Assembly (NCBI GenBank): GCA_046296415.1
Contig: JBKBLN010000001.1
Span: 310,001 to 374,000, forward strand
DNA: 64,000 nucleotides
From: CAYNRA01 sp046296415
Lineage (GTDB): Bacteria > Bacteroidota > Bacteroidia > Cytophagales > Spirosomataceae
Reading direction: 5' to 3'
Shown here: piece by piece, positions 42,417 through 52,035 of the stretch
Layout: every line of letters begins with the position of its first letter
Position numbering within the stretch: position 1 is the first letter of the stretch
Notes under the pieces: model-generated
Told to the model about the DNA's origin: nothing
The model's input: only the letters and a program-made list of their open reading frames with translations
Database searches by the model: none
Translations under genes and position numbers: made by a program

Positions 42417-43397
42417 ATGCAAGTAGATATTGTCATTGTAGGAGGAGGCCCCATTGGATTGGCATGTGGTATTGAGGCTCAAAAGGCGGGTTATTCCTAT
42501 GTGATTTTGGAAAAAGGATGTTTGGTCAATTCCATTTACCAGTATCCCACGCACATGACTTTTTTTAGTACTTCTGATCGGTTGGAAATAGGGGATGTGC
42601 CATTTATGTCAATTCAGCCCAAACCCACTCGGTTGGAAGCTCTGGAGTATTATCGACGTGTGGTCCAACAGTGGAAGTTATCCTTGCATTTGTTTGAGGA
42701 GGTTGTGTCGGTGCAGGTGGGGGAGGCCTTACATGAGGTTCAAACCAACAAACAAGGGTACCAGGCTCGGCATGTTATTTTAGCCACAGGTTTTTATGAT
42801 CTACCGATTACCTTGGATGTACCAGGCGAGGATTTGCCCAAAGTAAAGCATTATTATCAAGATCCGCATTTTTATGCATTCCAAAAAGTAGTCATCGTAG
42901 GTGCCAATAACTCGGCGGTGGATGCTGCTTTGGAAACATGGCGAAAAGGAGCTGAGGTCACCATGGTTATTCGAGGAGAAGGTATTGGAGAACGAGTTAA
43001 ATATTGGGCCAAGCCCGATATTGAGAATCGGATCAAAGAAGGCAGTATTCAGGCTTTTTTTTCGTCTGAAATCAGTGAAATTACTCCTACGCACGTTCAC
43101 ATTCAAACTCAAGAGGGAATTGTCTCTATTCCAAATGATTGGGTAATCGCCATGACAGGATATCAACCCAATCTTGATTTCCTAGCTCGATTGGGTATAC
43201 AGCTTTCGGATGATGAAGTTAGAAAGCCAAAAATTGACGAGGAGACTCACGAAACAACTCTACCGCGTATATACCTGGCTGGTGTTATTTGTGGTGGAAT
43301 GAATACCCATCGACTTTTCATTGAAAATTCTAGAGCGCACGCCGCACAAATCATGGCGCGCATTCAGGCTTATGGCCCCCCGATACATTCACTTTAA
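42417..43397 (+). CDS. ypdA: YpdA-type putative bacillithiol disulfide reductase
   Basis: 326 residues, a flavin-dependent NAD(P)H disulfide reductase of the YpdA family. The FAD-binding GGGPIG (residues 9-14) is followed by ACGIEAQKAGYSYVILEKG, and the specific YQYPTHMTFFSTSDRLEIG stretch is typical of YpdA. A second dinucleotide motif VIVGANNSAVDAAL and the C-terminal PRIYLAGVICGG are present. The two-cysteine CxxC of thioredoxin reductase is absent, as expected for YpdA. It probably recycles oxidised bacillithiol. menB follows 12 bp later and is likely co-transcribed. Confidence 0.92.
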   Translation: MQVDIVIVGGGPIGLACGIEAQKAGYSYVILEKGCLVNSIYQYPTHMTFFSTSDRLEIGDVPFMSIQPKPTRLEALEYYRRVVQQWKLSLHLFEEVVSVQVGEALHEVQTNKQGYQARHVILATGFYDLPITLDVPGEDLPKVKHYYQDPHFYAFQKVVIVGANNSAVDAALETWRKGAEVTMVIRGEGIGERVKYWAKPDIENRIKEGSIQAFFSSEISEITPTHVHIQTQEGIVSIPNDWVIAMTGYQPNLDFLARLGIQLSDDEVRKPKIDEETHETTLPRIYLAGVICGGMNTHRLFIENSRAHAAQIMARIQAYGPPIHSL

Positions 43398-43409
43398 ACT
43401 TAAAACAGT

Positions 43410-44252
43410 ATGTTACATCCCGATTGGCAGACAGCCAAAGAGTACGAAGATATAACCTATAAGAAGCGACAAGGTGTTGCTCGAATTGCTTTCAATCGTC
43501 CTGAGGTTCGGAATGCATTTCGACCAAAAACTGTATTTGAACTGATTGATGCTTTTGAAGATGCCCGAAATGATGGTTCGATCGGCGTGGTCCTACTATC
43601 AGGTGAGGGTCCTTCTCCCAAGGACGGTGGTTGGGCATTTTGTAGTGGAGGCGATCAACGCGCTCGTGGAAACGATGGCTATAAAGATGAGGTAGGTGTT
43701 GGACGATTGAACATTCTGGATGTGCAACGTCAAATTCGTTTCATGACCAAACCCGTGATTGCGGTGGTGCCGGGTTGGGCAGTGGGAGGTGGGCATAGCC
43801 TTCATGTAGTTTGTGACATGACATTGGCAAGCCAGGAACATGCCATCTTCAAACAAACAGACGCCAATGTTGCCAGCTATGATGCGGGGTATGGATCGGC
43901 CTACTTAGCTCGCCAGGTGGGTCAAAAAAGAGCGCGTGAAATTTTCTTCCTCGGGCGTAATTACTCGGCTCAAGAGGCATTTGACATGGGAATGGTCAAT
44001 GCCGTGGTACCTCACGATGAATTGGAGGAAACAGCTTTTCAGTGGGCTCAAGAGATTTTGGAGAAAAGTCCAATGGCGATTCGGATGCTGAAATTTGCCT
44101 TCAACATGATCGACGATGGTTTGGTTGGTCAGCAGATTTTTGCTGGTGAAGCGACCCGGCTCGGTTACATGACAGACGAAGCCCGGGAGGGCCGTGATGC
44201 GTTCTTGGAAAAGCGTCGTCCCGAATATGAGAAATTTCCTAAATATTCGTAA
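43410..44252 (+). CDS. menB: 1,4-dihydroxy-2-naphthoyl-CoA synthase
   Basis: 280 residues of the crotonase fold. Family marks are ARIAFNRPEVRNAFRPKTV, the oxyanion segment WAFCSGGDQRARG, VPGWAVGGGHSLHVVCD and the MenB-specific FKQTDANVASYDAGYGSAYL. The C-terminus REGRDAFLEKRRPEYEKFP is typical. MenB closes the second ring of the naphthoquinone in menaquinone synthesis. The other men genes are not in the window. A terminator follows. Confidence 0.96.
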   Translation: MLHPDWQTAKEYEDITYKKRQGVARIAFNRPEVRNAFRPKTVFELIDAFEDARNDGSIGVVLLSGEGPSPKDGGWAFCSGGDQRARGNDGYKDEVGVGRLNILDVQRQIRFMTKPVIAVVPGWAVGGGHSLHVVCDMTLASQEHAIFKQTDANVASYDAGYGSAYLARQVGQKRAREIFFLGRNYSAQEAFDMGMVNAVVPHDELEETAFQWAQEILEKSPMAIRMLKFAFNMIDDGLVGQQIFAGEATRLGYMTDEAREGRDAFLEKRRPEYEKFPKYS

Positions 44253-44288
44253 CGAATTAAAGGTATCCTTTTCTTTCGTTTGTGTTCC

Positions 44289-44316
44289 ATGGTCTGTGTC
44301 TTCACAGACCATTTTT
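44289..44316 (+). terminator. intrinsic terminator of menB
   Basis: Perfect 10-bp stem ATGGTCTGTG (44289-44298) / CACAGACCAT (44303-44312), a 4-base loop and a T-run to 44316. Confidence 0.92.
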
Positions 44317-44636
44317 CATTTACAACAGTCGGAGTAGAATTCTACATTTGACTCTGAAAAGAGCGAACCCATAGAGGCATTTGAAGATTTAACCTTTGAA
44401 ATAATGAATAAGTAATAGTAGCATTAGAGAGAGTATACTCGCCAATGATTTGAACTACAAAAACAAGGCTTATCTTATTGAAATTATTAATATGTGTTAA
44501 AAATATATTTTTATTTAATATATTTAAAATACACTTGAGGGAAGGGTACTTTATGTCGAAAAGGATGAATAAGGTTTCGTCTTCCCCTAAAATTTTGAAG
44601 GGTTAAACGATTGCTCACAACAAAAAAAATAGCCAC
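44317..44636. other. AT-rich intergenic stretch before the FkbM gene
   Basis: No gene. A perfect 12-bp palindrome GTAGAATTCTAC lies at 44334-44345, and 44500-44540 is almost only A and T with repeated AATATATT words. A sequence TACTTTAT near 44550 is a weak -7 candidate. Nothing else was recognised. Confidence 0.4.
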
Positions 44637-45380
44637 ATGAATCTAAACTATCATATTTGGAAACTAACCAAGTGGTTTGGTTTTCAAATCAAGCGATACC
44701 CCAATGCCGATGTAAAAAATAGAATGAATGCATTAGCCTTTCACCAAATTACCCATGTGATCGATGTTGGGGCTAATTGTGGACAGTATGCCTCTGGATT
44801 ACGTGAGTTGGGATATACGGGTAAAATATCCTCTTTTGAGCCTCAATCCGAGGCATTCCTAAAACTTCAGCAAAAAGCAGCCCATGACCCCAATTGGGAT
44901 GTTTATCCCTTTGCTCTTGGCCAAAATGAGGAAAATGCCAATATACATATCACCCAAAATTCTTTTAGTAGTTCCATTTTACCGATGACGGAATTGCATG
45001 CGGCCAATGTTCATCACATTCAAACCGTTAAAACAGAATCCATTCTAGTTCGTAAATTGGATCAGGTGTTTTCAGACTTGGTGGAACCCAGCGAAACCGT
45101 TTTACTTAAAATAGATACCCAGGGGTATGAAAAAGAGGTGCTTCTTGGAGGTCTAAACTCGATTCAACAGATTACCCTGCTGCAACTCGAAATGTCACTT
45201 TTTCAATTGTACTCTGGCGAAACCCTTTTTCGGGATATGCTGAATTTTCTACACTCCCTCCACTTTAGGCTTTATGCTTTGGAAGGAGATAATCTGTCCG
45301 ACAAAAAAACAGGGCAACTTCTCCAAATTGATGGTATCTTCATCAATACGCAAAAGGTACCGGAATTTCGACAAGGATAA
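44637..45380 (+). CDS. FkbM family methyltransferase
   Basis: 247 residues. The SAM-binding motif I is VIDVGANCGQYASGLRELG, and the FkbM-type motifs SFEPQSEAF, LLKIDTQGYEKEVLLGG and LLQLEMSLFQLY follow in order. FkbM enzymes usually O-methylate sugars or other small hydroxyl groups, often on surface polysaccharides. No glycosyltransferase or polysaccharide genes are next to it; the substrate is unknown. It is flanked by an AT-rich gap and a convergent operon. Confidence 0.9.
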   Translation: MNLNYHIWKLTKWFGFQIKRYPNADVKNRMNALAFHQITHVIDVGANCGQYASGLRELGYTGKISSFEPQSEAFLKLQQKAAHDPNWDVYPFALGQNEENANIHITQNSFSSSILPMTELHAANVHHIQTVKTESILVRKLDQVFSDLVEPSETVLLKIDTQGYEKEVLLGGLNSIQQITLLQLEMSLFQLYSGETLFRDMLNFLHSLHFRLYALEGDNLSDKKTGQLLQIDGIFINTQKVPEFRQG

Positions 45381-45393
45381 CACTGAAATGACT

Positions 45394-45428
45394 AAGAGCC
45401 ACCTAAGAATTTATCTTCTGTGGCTCTT
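45394..45428. other. hairpin between convergent genes, weak terminator candidate
   Basis: 9-bp perfect stem AAGAGCCAC (45394-45402) / GTGGCTCTT (45420-45428) with a 17-base loop. It lies between the FkbM gene and the convergent operon end. There is no clear T-run on either side, so termination is uncertain. Confidence 0.4.
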
Positions 45429-45480
45429 GGTTGTGTGTGTGGTTGAACTCCAATTTTCATTGGGCATTTCATATACCCTA

Positions 45481-46854
45481 TCAGTAAATCACCTGATCAC
45501 TAGGTAAGGCAGGTAACGAAATTTGACCCCAATCAACCTGGAAGGTATACGTCTGATTCGCATTCCCATTTTGAGCGGCCGTCGTATTGGCCACATATAA
45601 TTTTTGAACTTTCGTGTACCGCTTCATAGCCTCTAATCCTTCCGAAGTCAACGGGGTATCTGTGCAGTTAATTCGTTTCAGATGAGTTAAACTCGATTTT
45701 GTCAAGGATGTCTTGCCTGTCACTTGTGTCTGACGAAGATTCAAAACGGTCAAAAACGGCATCTTCTCAATCCAATCCCAAATGTCATCCTGGACGTTGG
45801 TTCGTGCCAAGTCTAAATAGGCAATATGGGATAGGATGGGATCTAAAACTTTTTGATCCTGACTGGAAAAAGTGGGTTTGTTCACACAACTCACATGGAG
45901 CAATGGGCTAGTTTGGCTTATGCGTTCTACAAAAAATCCGGCTTGCCGAATTTTCTTTACCACATCATCAGACAAAGGGGTTAAATCAGCTTCCGGATAT
46001 AGGGATTTGGCCTGCGAGATCAACAAAGGTTGCATGATCGCCAGGGTCACTTTTGCCTCTTTCGGAGTTACCTCCAGAGGTTTGTTTGATGCCAGCCATA
46101 ACTTAATTAAGGCCAATTCCTCTTTTTTGGGTTGCTTTTTATCTCGTGGTGGCATATGTTCTTCATGCTCCAAAGGGAGTGTCATGCGCTGGAGAATTTG
46201 ACTCTTATCCGGATGACCCACCACCAAGGCTGGGCCATTTTTTCCTCCTTTCAAAAGCTTCTCCCAAGTGGACATATCCAGCTCGCCTTTGCTATTCTTA
46301 GGATTATGGCATCCGCGGCAATGATCCTCCAAAATCGGGGCAATAGCTCCTGCATAAAAAAGGGTGTCTTCCCAATTTCCCTCATGTAGATTCCACGCAG
46401 ACGACCGTTTGGGCTCATCTTTTAACCAATCAGGAAATGCATCCGGTAAGTTTTCAGTTAAGTAAGTTTCGCCATGGGTTAGATTTCCACCCCAATGCCC
46501 AGTTAAAGTCAAGGCGAGTAGTAGCCCCAAACTACTCAGGCGAGTCCCCCAAAAAGTAGTAGAGTCCGTTTTCCATAAAATCCAAGTTAAGAGGCTCGAA
46601 AAGATCGTAACGGCCCAACCTCCAATCAGGTGTGATTGGATGCTTTCCCAGGTGTATCCTTCACTGGTGTAAAGTAGGGTACCACTGAGGCATGAAAACA
46701 AGGCAACAACCGTACTCCAGAGCATGCCTTGTCGAATCCATCGAGCAGGAATCGCTTTAGCAAACCATAGAGCTCCGACCAATAAAAAGGCAAATCCGAT
46801 CGGAAGGTGGACGAAAAGTGGGTGGAATCGACCCAAAAAACCAAGATCATTCAT
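45481..46854 (-). CDS. membrane protein: DUF2231, c-type haem domain, LRR-like repeats
   Basis: 457 residues. The N-terminus has four membrane helices of the DUF2231 type (FHPLFVHLPIGFAFLLVGAL ...). A Planctomycete-type cytochrome domain follows with haem motif CRGCH (near residue 180) and HMPPRDKKQP. The C-terminal third has leucine-rich-like strands (ILSHIAYLDLARTNV, FLTVLNLRQTQV, LTHLKRINCTDTPL). It should sit in the cytoplasmic membrane with the haem part exported. It is the last gene of the four-gene operon starting at 51892 and overlaps the TIM-barrel gene by 8 bp. It probably passes on electrons from the oxidations carried out by the operon. Confidence 0.87.
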   Translation of the reverse strand: MNDLGFLGRFHPLFVHLPIGFAFLLVGALWFAKAIPARWIRQGMLWSTVVALFSCLSGTLLYTSEGYTWESIQSHLIGGWAVTIFSSLLTWILWKTDSTTFWGTRLSSLGLLLALTLTGHWGGNLTHGETYLTENLPDAFPDWLKDEPKRSSAWNLHEGNWEDTLFYAGAIAPILEDHCRGCHNPKNSKGELDMSTWEKLLKGGKNGPALVVGHPDKSQILQRMTLPLEHEEHMPPRDKKQPKKEELALIKLWLASNKPLEVTPKEAKVTLAIMQPLLISQAKSLYPEADLTPLSDDVVKKIRQAGFFVERISQTSPLLHVSCVNKPTFSSQDQKVLDPILSHIAYLDLARTNVQDDIWDWIEKMPFLTVLNLRQTQVTGKTSLTKSSLTHLKRINCTDTPLTSEGLEAMKRYTKVQKLYVANTTAAQNGNANQTYTFQVDWGQISLPALPSDQVIY

Positions 46855-47704
46855 CAGATAATGCCTTTCTTACAGTTTTCATCATCTCAACATTCACTTT
46901 CCACTGATCCGCCAATGGTACCATGGTAAAAGGAACGGTTGGCATGTAGGTTGGTGGACCAAATTCCGTGGTGATGGTTAATAGTTTTCCATGTCGCTTC
47001 TTGGCAATTTCTTTCCAGATCGCAACATGCGTGGCCAAGGCGTCTTTCCATTCAGGCGCAGATGGATCGGCTACTTGTGGACCTTCCGCATGTCCAATCC
47101 GGGCATGGATATGGCCAATTTGATTGTATAAAGAAGTAAGTCCCGGGTGATTGGCAGGGAGCAATCGCTCGTGCACAACCATCCAATGGCTGACATCTAG
47201 GGTGAGTCCCATGGCTGGAAATGCCTGAGCCATAGCCAAAGTATTGGGGAGGGTATAGGTGAATCGCCCCCGGTGGGTTTCATGGTAGATGCCAATTCCA
47301 GATTTTTGACTGACTTCATGGGCTATTTTGACAAACGCGAGATTCTGTTCCAACGTCCAAAAATCACTCCCGGTATGGCTATTGATGGCTACAGGGCGAA
47401 AACTGGCAGCATCCTCTAAATCTTGACGATATCGTTTTAAGGATTCGTCAAAAGGAATATCCTGCCGGGTTCCGCATAAAAATACCAGCTTTAGTTGAGC
47501 TTTTTGGAGTTCGGCTTGAAGCTCCTTTCGTCTTTCTGACGTTCCTGGGAGCCAAGTTTCAATTCCATCATAACCCTCTTTTTTTACTTTATCCAGAAAC
47601 ATAGGGTAGGGGAGTTCGTTCCCCCAATCCGTTTGAAAAAAGAGGACTTGGGCATTGGATGACATGGTCGTCAATAGGGTTAAAATAAAGATCAATTTAC
47701 GCAT
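46847..47704 (-). CDS. exported sugar phosphate isomerase/epimerase-like TIM barrel
   Basis: 285 residues with a signal peptide (to about residue 19, SNAQ). The xylose-isomerase-like TIM barrel fold is indicated by KKEGYDGIETWLP, the metal-ligand Glu in IYHETHRGR, Asp and His in TLDVSHWMVVHERL, and a late Glu in TITTEFGPP. Members of this family act on sugars or sugar acids, but export to the periplasm implies a non-phosphorylated substrate. It starts 11 bp after the DUF1501 gene. Confidence 0.87.
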   Translation of the reverse strand: MRKLIFILTLLTTMSSNAQVLFFQTDWGNELPYPMFLDKVKKEGYDGIETWLPGTSERRKELQAELQKAQLKLVFLCGTRQDIPFDESLKRYRQDLEDAASFRPVAINSHTGSDFWTLEQNLAFVKIAHEVSQKSGIGIYHETHRGRFTYTLPNTLAMAQAFPAMGLTLDVSHWMVVHERLLPANHPGLTSLYNQIGHIHARIGHAEGPQVADPSAPEWKDALATHVAIWKEIAKKRHGKLLTITTEFGPPTYMPTVPFTMVPLADQWKVNVEMMKTVRKALSDE

Positions 47705-47715
47705 GAGGAAAGGTA

Positions 47716-49203
47716 TTAAGCTAGTATGGGTCGAATTATTTCTCCGGCAACATCGGTTAAACGAAACGGACGGCCTTGAAAATCAAAGGTGAATTTTTCG
47801 TGATCGAATCCTAAAATGTGTAAAATGGTCGCATGGATATCATGCACGGATACGCGCCCTTCGACCCCAGCAAAACCAAATTCATCTGTTAAACCATAGG
47901 AGGTGCCTGGTCGAACGCCCCCGCCGGCCATCCACATCGTGAAGGCTTCGACATGATGATCTCGTCCTTTGAATCCCTGTTTTTTGCCCTCTCTATTTTC
48001 TTGCATGGGAGTTCGGCCAAATTCTCCTCCCCAAACGACCAGTGTATCTTCCAATAGACCACGTTGCTTTAGGTCGAGTAATAAAGCCGTGATAGGGCGA
48101 TCTATTTCACGGCATTTGTTTCGAAATCCAAGATCAAGGGCATTGTCGTGATCGGTCCCGTGGCTATCCCACCCCCAATCATATAATTGGACAAATCGAA
48201 CCCCCTTTTCCACCAATTTTCGAGCCAATAGACAATTGTTTGCGAAAGATTCCTGTCCGGGTTGAGTTCCATACAAGGCATGAATAGTTTCGGGTTCATC
48301 GTTGATTTGCATGACCTCCGGAACCTCAATCTGCATTTTGTAGGCCATTTCATACTGGTTGATCCGCGCCAACGTTTCTGGATCGCCGTACGTATCAAAC
48401 TCCTCCTCGTTCACTTCGTTGATCGCTCGTATCACCGACTTTTTCAGATTGCGACTCATGCCGTCTGGGTCGTCCAAATACAAAACAGGATCTCCTTTGG
48501 ATCGGCACTGAACACCTTGATAGACAGAGGGTAAAAATCCACTTCCCCAAACACTTTTTCCCGCATCGGGGGTTTTTCCGCCTGAGGTAAGGACGACAAA
48601 TCCAGGTAAATTTTGATTTTCGGTTCCCAAACCATACGTCACCCAACTGCCCAAACTAGGTCTTCCCAAGCGTGGGCTTCCCGTTTGCATGAACAACTGA
48701 GCAGGTCCATGATTAAATTGATCGGTGTGCACAGCTTTTAGGAATGCCACGTCGTCAACCACTTGCTTGAAATGGGGGAGCAAGTCAGATATCCAAGCCC
48801 CTGACTGTCCGTATTGATTAAATTGAGCTTGCGGACCCAAGATATTCGGGGTACCACGAATAAACGCAAACTTTTTGCCCTCCAGCAACGATTCCGGACA
48901 AGGTTGGTCGTGGTATTTTTGCAACATGGGTTTATAGTCAAACAACTCCAATTGAGAAGGAGAGCCCGCCATGTGTAAGTAAATGACAGATTTGGCTTTG
49001 GGCGCCATCGGAGGAGCTAAAGGCGCTAATGGATTTAAATCCCGATCGCTCAATGCCAATCCCCCTTTTCCATTCGTGTCGCAACCGAACAATAAAGGTG
49101 CCAAGGCTAAACCGCCCATTTTGGTCATGCAATCGCGTAAAAAGTGTCGGCGTGTTTGGGCTTCAATGCGCTGCCGACTTAATTCGGCCCATAATTTTTC
49201 CAT
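47716..49203 (-). CDS. DUF1501 family protein (Tat-exported, lipoprotein-like)
   Basis: 495 residues. The N-terminus carries a twin-arginine motif (TRRHFLRDC, near residue 18) and a hydrophobic stretch ending in LLFGC, so a Tat-dependent lipoprotein is likely. The body has the sulfatase/phosphatase-like pattern of DUF1501: VIYLHMAGSPSQLELFDYKP, HGPAQLFMQTGSPRLGRPS, DWGWDSHGTDHDN, VVWGGEFGRTP and GRDHHVEAFTMWMAGGGV. DUF1501 genes pair with PSD1 genes almost everywhere they occur. The function of the pair is not established. It starts 7 bp after the PSD1 gene. Confidence 0.92.
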   Translation of the reverse strand: MEKLWAELSRQRIEAQTRRHFLRDCMTKMGGLALAPLLFGCDTNGKGGLALSDRDLNPLAPLAPPMAPKAKSVIYLHMAGSPSQLELFDYKPMLQKYHDQPCPESLLEGKKFAFIRGTPNILGPQAQFNQYGQSGAWISDLLPHFKQVVDDVAFLKAVHTDQFNHGPAQLFMQTGSPRLGRPSLGSWVTYGLGTENQNLPGFVVLTSGGKTPDAGKSVWGSGFLPSVYQGVQCRSKGDPVLYLDDPDGMSRNLKKSVIRAINEVNEEEFDTYGDPETLARINQYEMAYKMQIEVPEVMQINDEPETIHALYGTQPGQESFANNCLLARKLVEKGVRFVQLYDWGWDSHGTDHDNALDLGFRNKCREIDRPITALLLDLKQRGLLEDTLVVWGGEFGRTPMQENREGKKQGFKGRDHHVEAFTMWMAGGGVRPGTSYGLTDEFGFAGVEGRVSVHDIHATILHILGFDHEKFTFDFQGRPFRLTDVAGEIIRPILA

Positions 49204-49210
49204 GGACTTG

Positions 49211-51892
49211 TTAAGGTTTGGTTAGAAATTCATCTAAGTTTAAAATTGTATTCGCTACCACGGTGTACGCAGCCCAGTCTGGATCTACTTTTCCTACTAG
49301 CTTTTGACACGCTCCCGGTTTCTTCTTCAATTCGGCCAAGGCCTCTCGATGGACTTTTTGTAGAGCTGCCCGTTTGGCATCGGATAACGGAATCAAAACA
49401 CAACGTTCATAGCCAAAAGCGAGAGGATCGGCCTGTTTCTTCATTTGAAGGGCCAATTGCTTCGCTACCTCCCAATAGACAGGATCATTCAGCGTCACCA
49501 AAGCTTGCAATGGTGTATTCGTGACCGTTCGCTTGCTCAAACAAACCTCTCGGCTGCCTGCATCAAAGCTGATGAAAGAAGGGTACGGGCTCGTCCGCTT
49601 TAAAAAAGTATACAGAGCACGCCGATGTTGGTTACCTTCTGTGCTGGTTTGCCAACTTTCACCATTATAAACAGTTTGCCAAATGCCCTCCGGTTGCCAA
49701 GGCATAACAGGGGCCCCACCAATCTGGGTTTTCAATAAACCCGATACAGCCAAAGCTTGGTCACGAATCTGTTCAGCTGAAAGTCGACGACGCGGCCCAC
49801 GGGCATACCATTTGTTATCTGGGTCAACGGCAAAGAGTTCGGGGGTTAATTGGGAAGATTGCTGGTAAGTCTCCGACAAAACCAAAGTCTTGATTAATTT
49901 TTTAAGGCTCCAACCTTGAGAATGCATCCATTCATAGGCCAGATGATCCAAAAGCTTGGGATGCGATGGGAGTTCGGCCTGGGTGCCCATATCTTCCAAG
50001 GTTGGTACCAACCCACGACCGAATAACTGATCCCAGATTCGATTGACCATTGTACGGGCCGTTAATGGATTTTGAGGATCTACCAACCAATTTGCCAATC
50101 CTAATCGATTGGAGGGCCATTCCTTTTTCCAGGGATTTAAAATTTTGGGCGTTTCTGGTTTTACGGTTGCCCCAGCCAACATCCAATTTCCACGCTCGAA
50201 GACAAAAGAAGGGCGCGCCATGTAATCCGGATTTTCATACATTACAGGCAATGACTGAACGGGGGCGTCCAGTAATTGGGCATACTGGGAGGCTACTTCC
50301 TCAAATCCGGGCTTTCCAGCGCCAGGTAGCGGGTCTTGGAAAGCAAACCAAACGATTCCGGCTGTGGACTGTTGTGGTGCGGTTTTGGGATTTCGGGCTT
50401 CAATATGTAAATCATGAATGCCTTGGATGGATTTTAAAGGCAACGCCAACGTTCGTCTTCCTTGGGTTACGGGTAAGTTGCCACGCATCAAAACCTCACC
50501 TTGGGCATTACCTTTTTTGATTGTTAGGGTGGTCCCTGGCACATCGGCCCAATAGTGAATTAAAATTTGTTGACTCCCCCGAGTATTGACTTTAGGAAGC
50601 CGGGCCGATCCCCCCGACCACAAGCCGAGCCATTTGGTGTCGATGAGTTCCCCTAAATGGAAATCGGTACATAAATGCGCATGGTATTTGGGTTCACGTA
50701 CTTGAAGAAATTCGGTTATTTCCTTGGCTTTGGTGGGACTTACCTCCCGCTGTACCCATTGGGTCACTTGAGCTATCTGCTTTTTTTGTACGTCGGAGTA
50801 AAAGCGTAGTTTAGGTTCTTCATCATGGGTATCCTCATCCCTTGAATTATTAAAAAACGCATACGATCGGTAAAATTCCTCATGTCGAAACGGATCGTAC
50901 GGGTGGCTATGGCATTGTACACAGGCCATCGTTGTGCTTTGCCAGACCTCATAGGTGGTATTGACTCGATCGAGCACCGCGGCTACCCGAAATTCTTCGT
51001 CATCGGTACCTCCTTCATCGTTATTCATGGTATTTCGATGAAAAGCCGTCGCGATGAGGTGTTCTTCTTTTCGGTTTGGCAGTAGGTCACCTGCCAACTG
51101 GTAGCGTGTAAAATCCTGAAAAGAAAGATCCTGATTCAAAGACTGAATAACCCAATCCCGGTACGGCCACATGGTACGGGAGACATCACGTTCATATCCT
51201 TTGGTGTCGGCATAACGCGCCAAATCTAGCCACCATGCAGCCCATTTCTCGCCATAGGCCGAAGAAGCCAATAGCTGGTCAACCGTTTTTTCGTACGTGA
51301 TTTTATCTTCTTTCCACGCCTTCACCAGTGCGGGTGATGGAGGTAAGCCAGTGATGTCCAAGGATAATCGGCGTAATAACCGCAATTTATCTTCTCTAGG
51401 AGCCATTTTAAGACCCAAGTCTTCCTGCTTTTCTTTTACCCAAACATCCACTGGATTTTGAGTTGGATCTGGATTCTCTATTTTTTGAACCGGTTGATAG
51501 GCCCAATGTTCTCCCCATTGAGCGCCTTCTTTGATCCATTGTCGTAGAATTTCAACTTCCTCCTCAGCTAATGGTGCTCGTTTGTAAGGCATTCGAAGTT
51601 CAGGGTCTTTTTCATGCAAGCGAGTAATTAAGGAACTTGCATCTGGATCACCCGGTATGATGGCAGGCTTACCTGACTTGGTCGGGGCAAATGCCTCCTC
51701 TTTAAATAATAAGCTGAAATTCCCATTTTTCTTCACACCACCATGGCAAGAAATGCAGTGCTTGTTCAAGATGGGTTTAACCTGGGTACTGAAATCGATT
51801 GTTGGCCGCGAAGATCGAATCCACGTCCAAGTACCAACCGCGATTACAACAAGGCCAATACCTACGGCGATTTTCTGAAATGTTTGGGTCAT
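49211..51892 (-). CDS. PSD1-type cytochrome c / DUF1549 / DUF1553 protein
   Basis: 893 residues from ATG 51892. An N-terminal anchor (to about 25) is followed by a haem domain (CISCH, Cys46/Cys49/His50). DUF1549 follows (LRLLRRLSLDITGLPPSP ... KWAAWWLDLARYADTKGYE), with a second CVQCH in the AVLDRV...CHSHPYDP region. Next comes a beta-rich insert around residues 425-525, like a carbohydrate-binding module (IHYWADVPGTTLTIKKGN ... GIHDLHIEARN), and then DUF1553 (NRLGLANWLVDPQNPLTART, RRLSAEQIRDQALAVSGLL). This arrangement is abundant in Planctomycetes and also occurs in Cytophagales, where it often accompanies polysaccharide use. It is the first gene of the four-gene operon. Confidence 0.92.
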   Translation of the reverse strand: MTQTFQKIAVGIGLVVIAVGTWTWIRSSRPTIDFSTQVKPILNKHCISCHGGVKKNGNFSLLFKEEAFAPTKSGKPAIIPGDPDASSLITRLHEKDPELRMPYKRAPLAEEEVEILRQWIKEGAQWGEHWAYQPVQKIENPDPTQNPVDVWVKEKQEDLGLKMAPREDKLRLLRRLSLDITGLPPSPALVKAWKEDKITYEKTVDQLLASSAYGEKWAAWWLDLARYADTKGYERDVSRTMWPYRDWVIQSLNQDLSFQDFTRYQLAGDLLPNRKEEHLIATAFHRNTMNNDEGGTDDEEFRVAAVLDRVNTTYEVWQSTTMACVQCHSHPYDPFRHEEFYRSYAFFNNSRDEDTHDEEPKLRFYSDVQKKQIAQVTQWVQREVSPTKAKEITEFLQVREPKYHAHLCTDFHLGELIDTKWLGLWSGGSARLPKVNTRGSQQILIHYWADVPGTTLTIKKGNAQGEVLMRGNLPVTQGRRTLALPLKSIQGIHDLHIEARNPKTAPQQSTAGIVWFAFQDPLPGAGKPGFEEVASQYAQLLDAPVQSLPVMYENPDYMARPSFVFERGNWMLAGATVKPETPKILNPWKKEWPSNRLGLANWLVDPQNPLTARTMVNRIWDQLFGRGLVPTLEDMGTQAELPSHPKLLDHLAYEWMHSQGWSLKKLIKTLVLSETYQQSSQLTPELFAVDPDNKWYARGPRRRLSAEQIRDQALAVSGLLKTQIGGAPVMPWQPEGIWQTVYNGESWQTSTEGNQHRRALYTFLKRTSPYPSFISFDAGSREVCLSKRTVTNTPLQALVTLNDPVYWEVAKQLALQMKKQADPLAFGYERCVLIPLSDAKRAALQKVHREALAELKKKPGACQKLVGKVDPDWAAYTVVANTILNLDEFLTKP

Positions 51893-52035
51893 GGGTTGAA
51901 TCAAAATTTATCCTGAAAATTTCAATTCTTACCGCATTATTGAACTATAGGAAGAATTGATTGAACAAAATTCACGAAATTTTGACCAAAAAACCTAGCA
52001 CATTTTCGGGAAAAGATGGATAATCTTACGATGAA

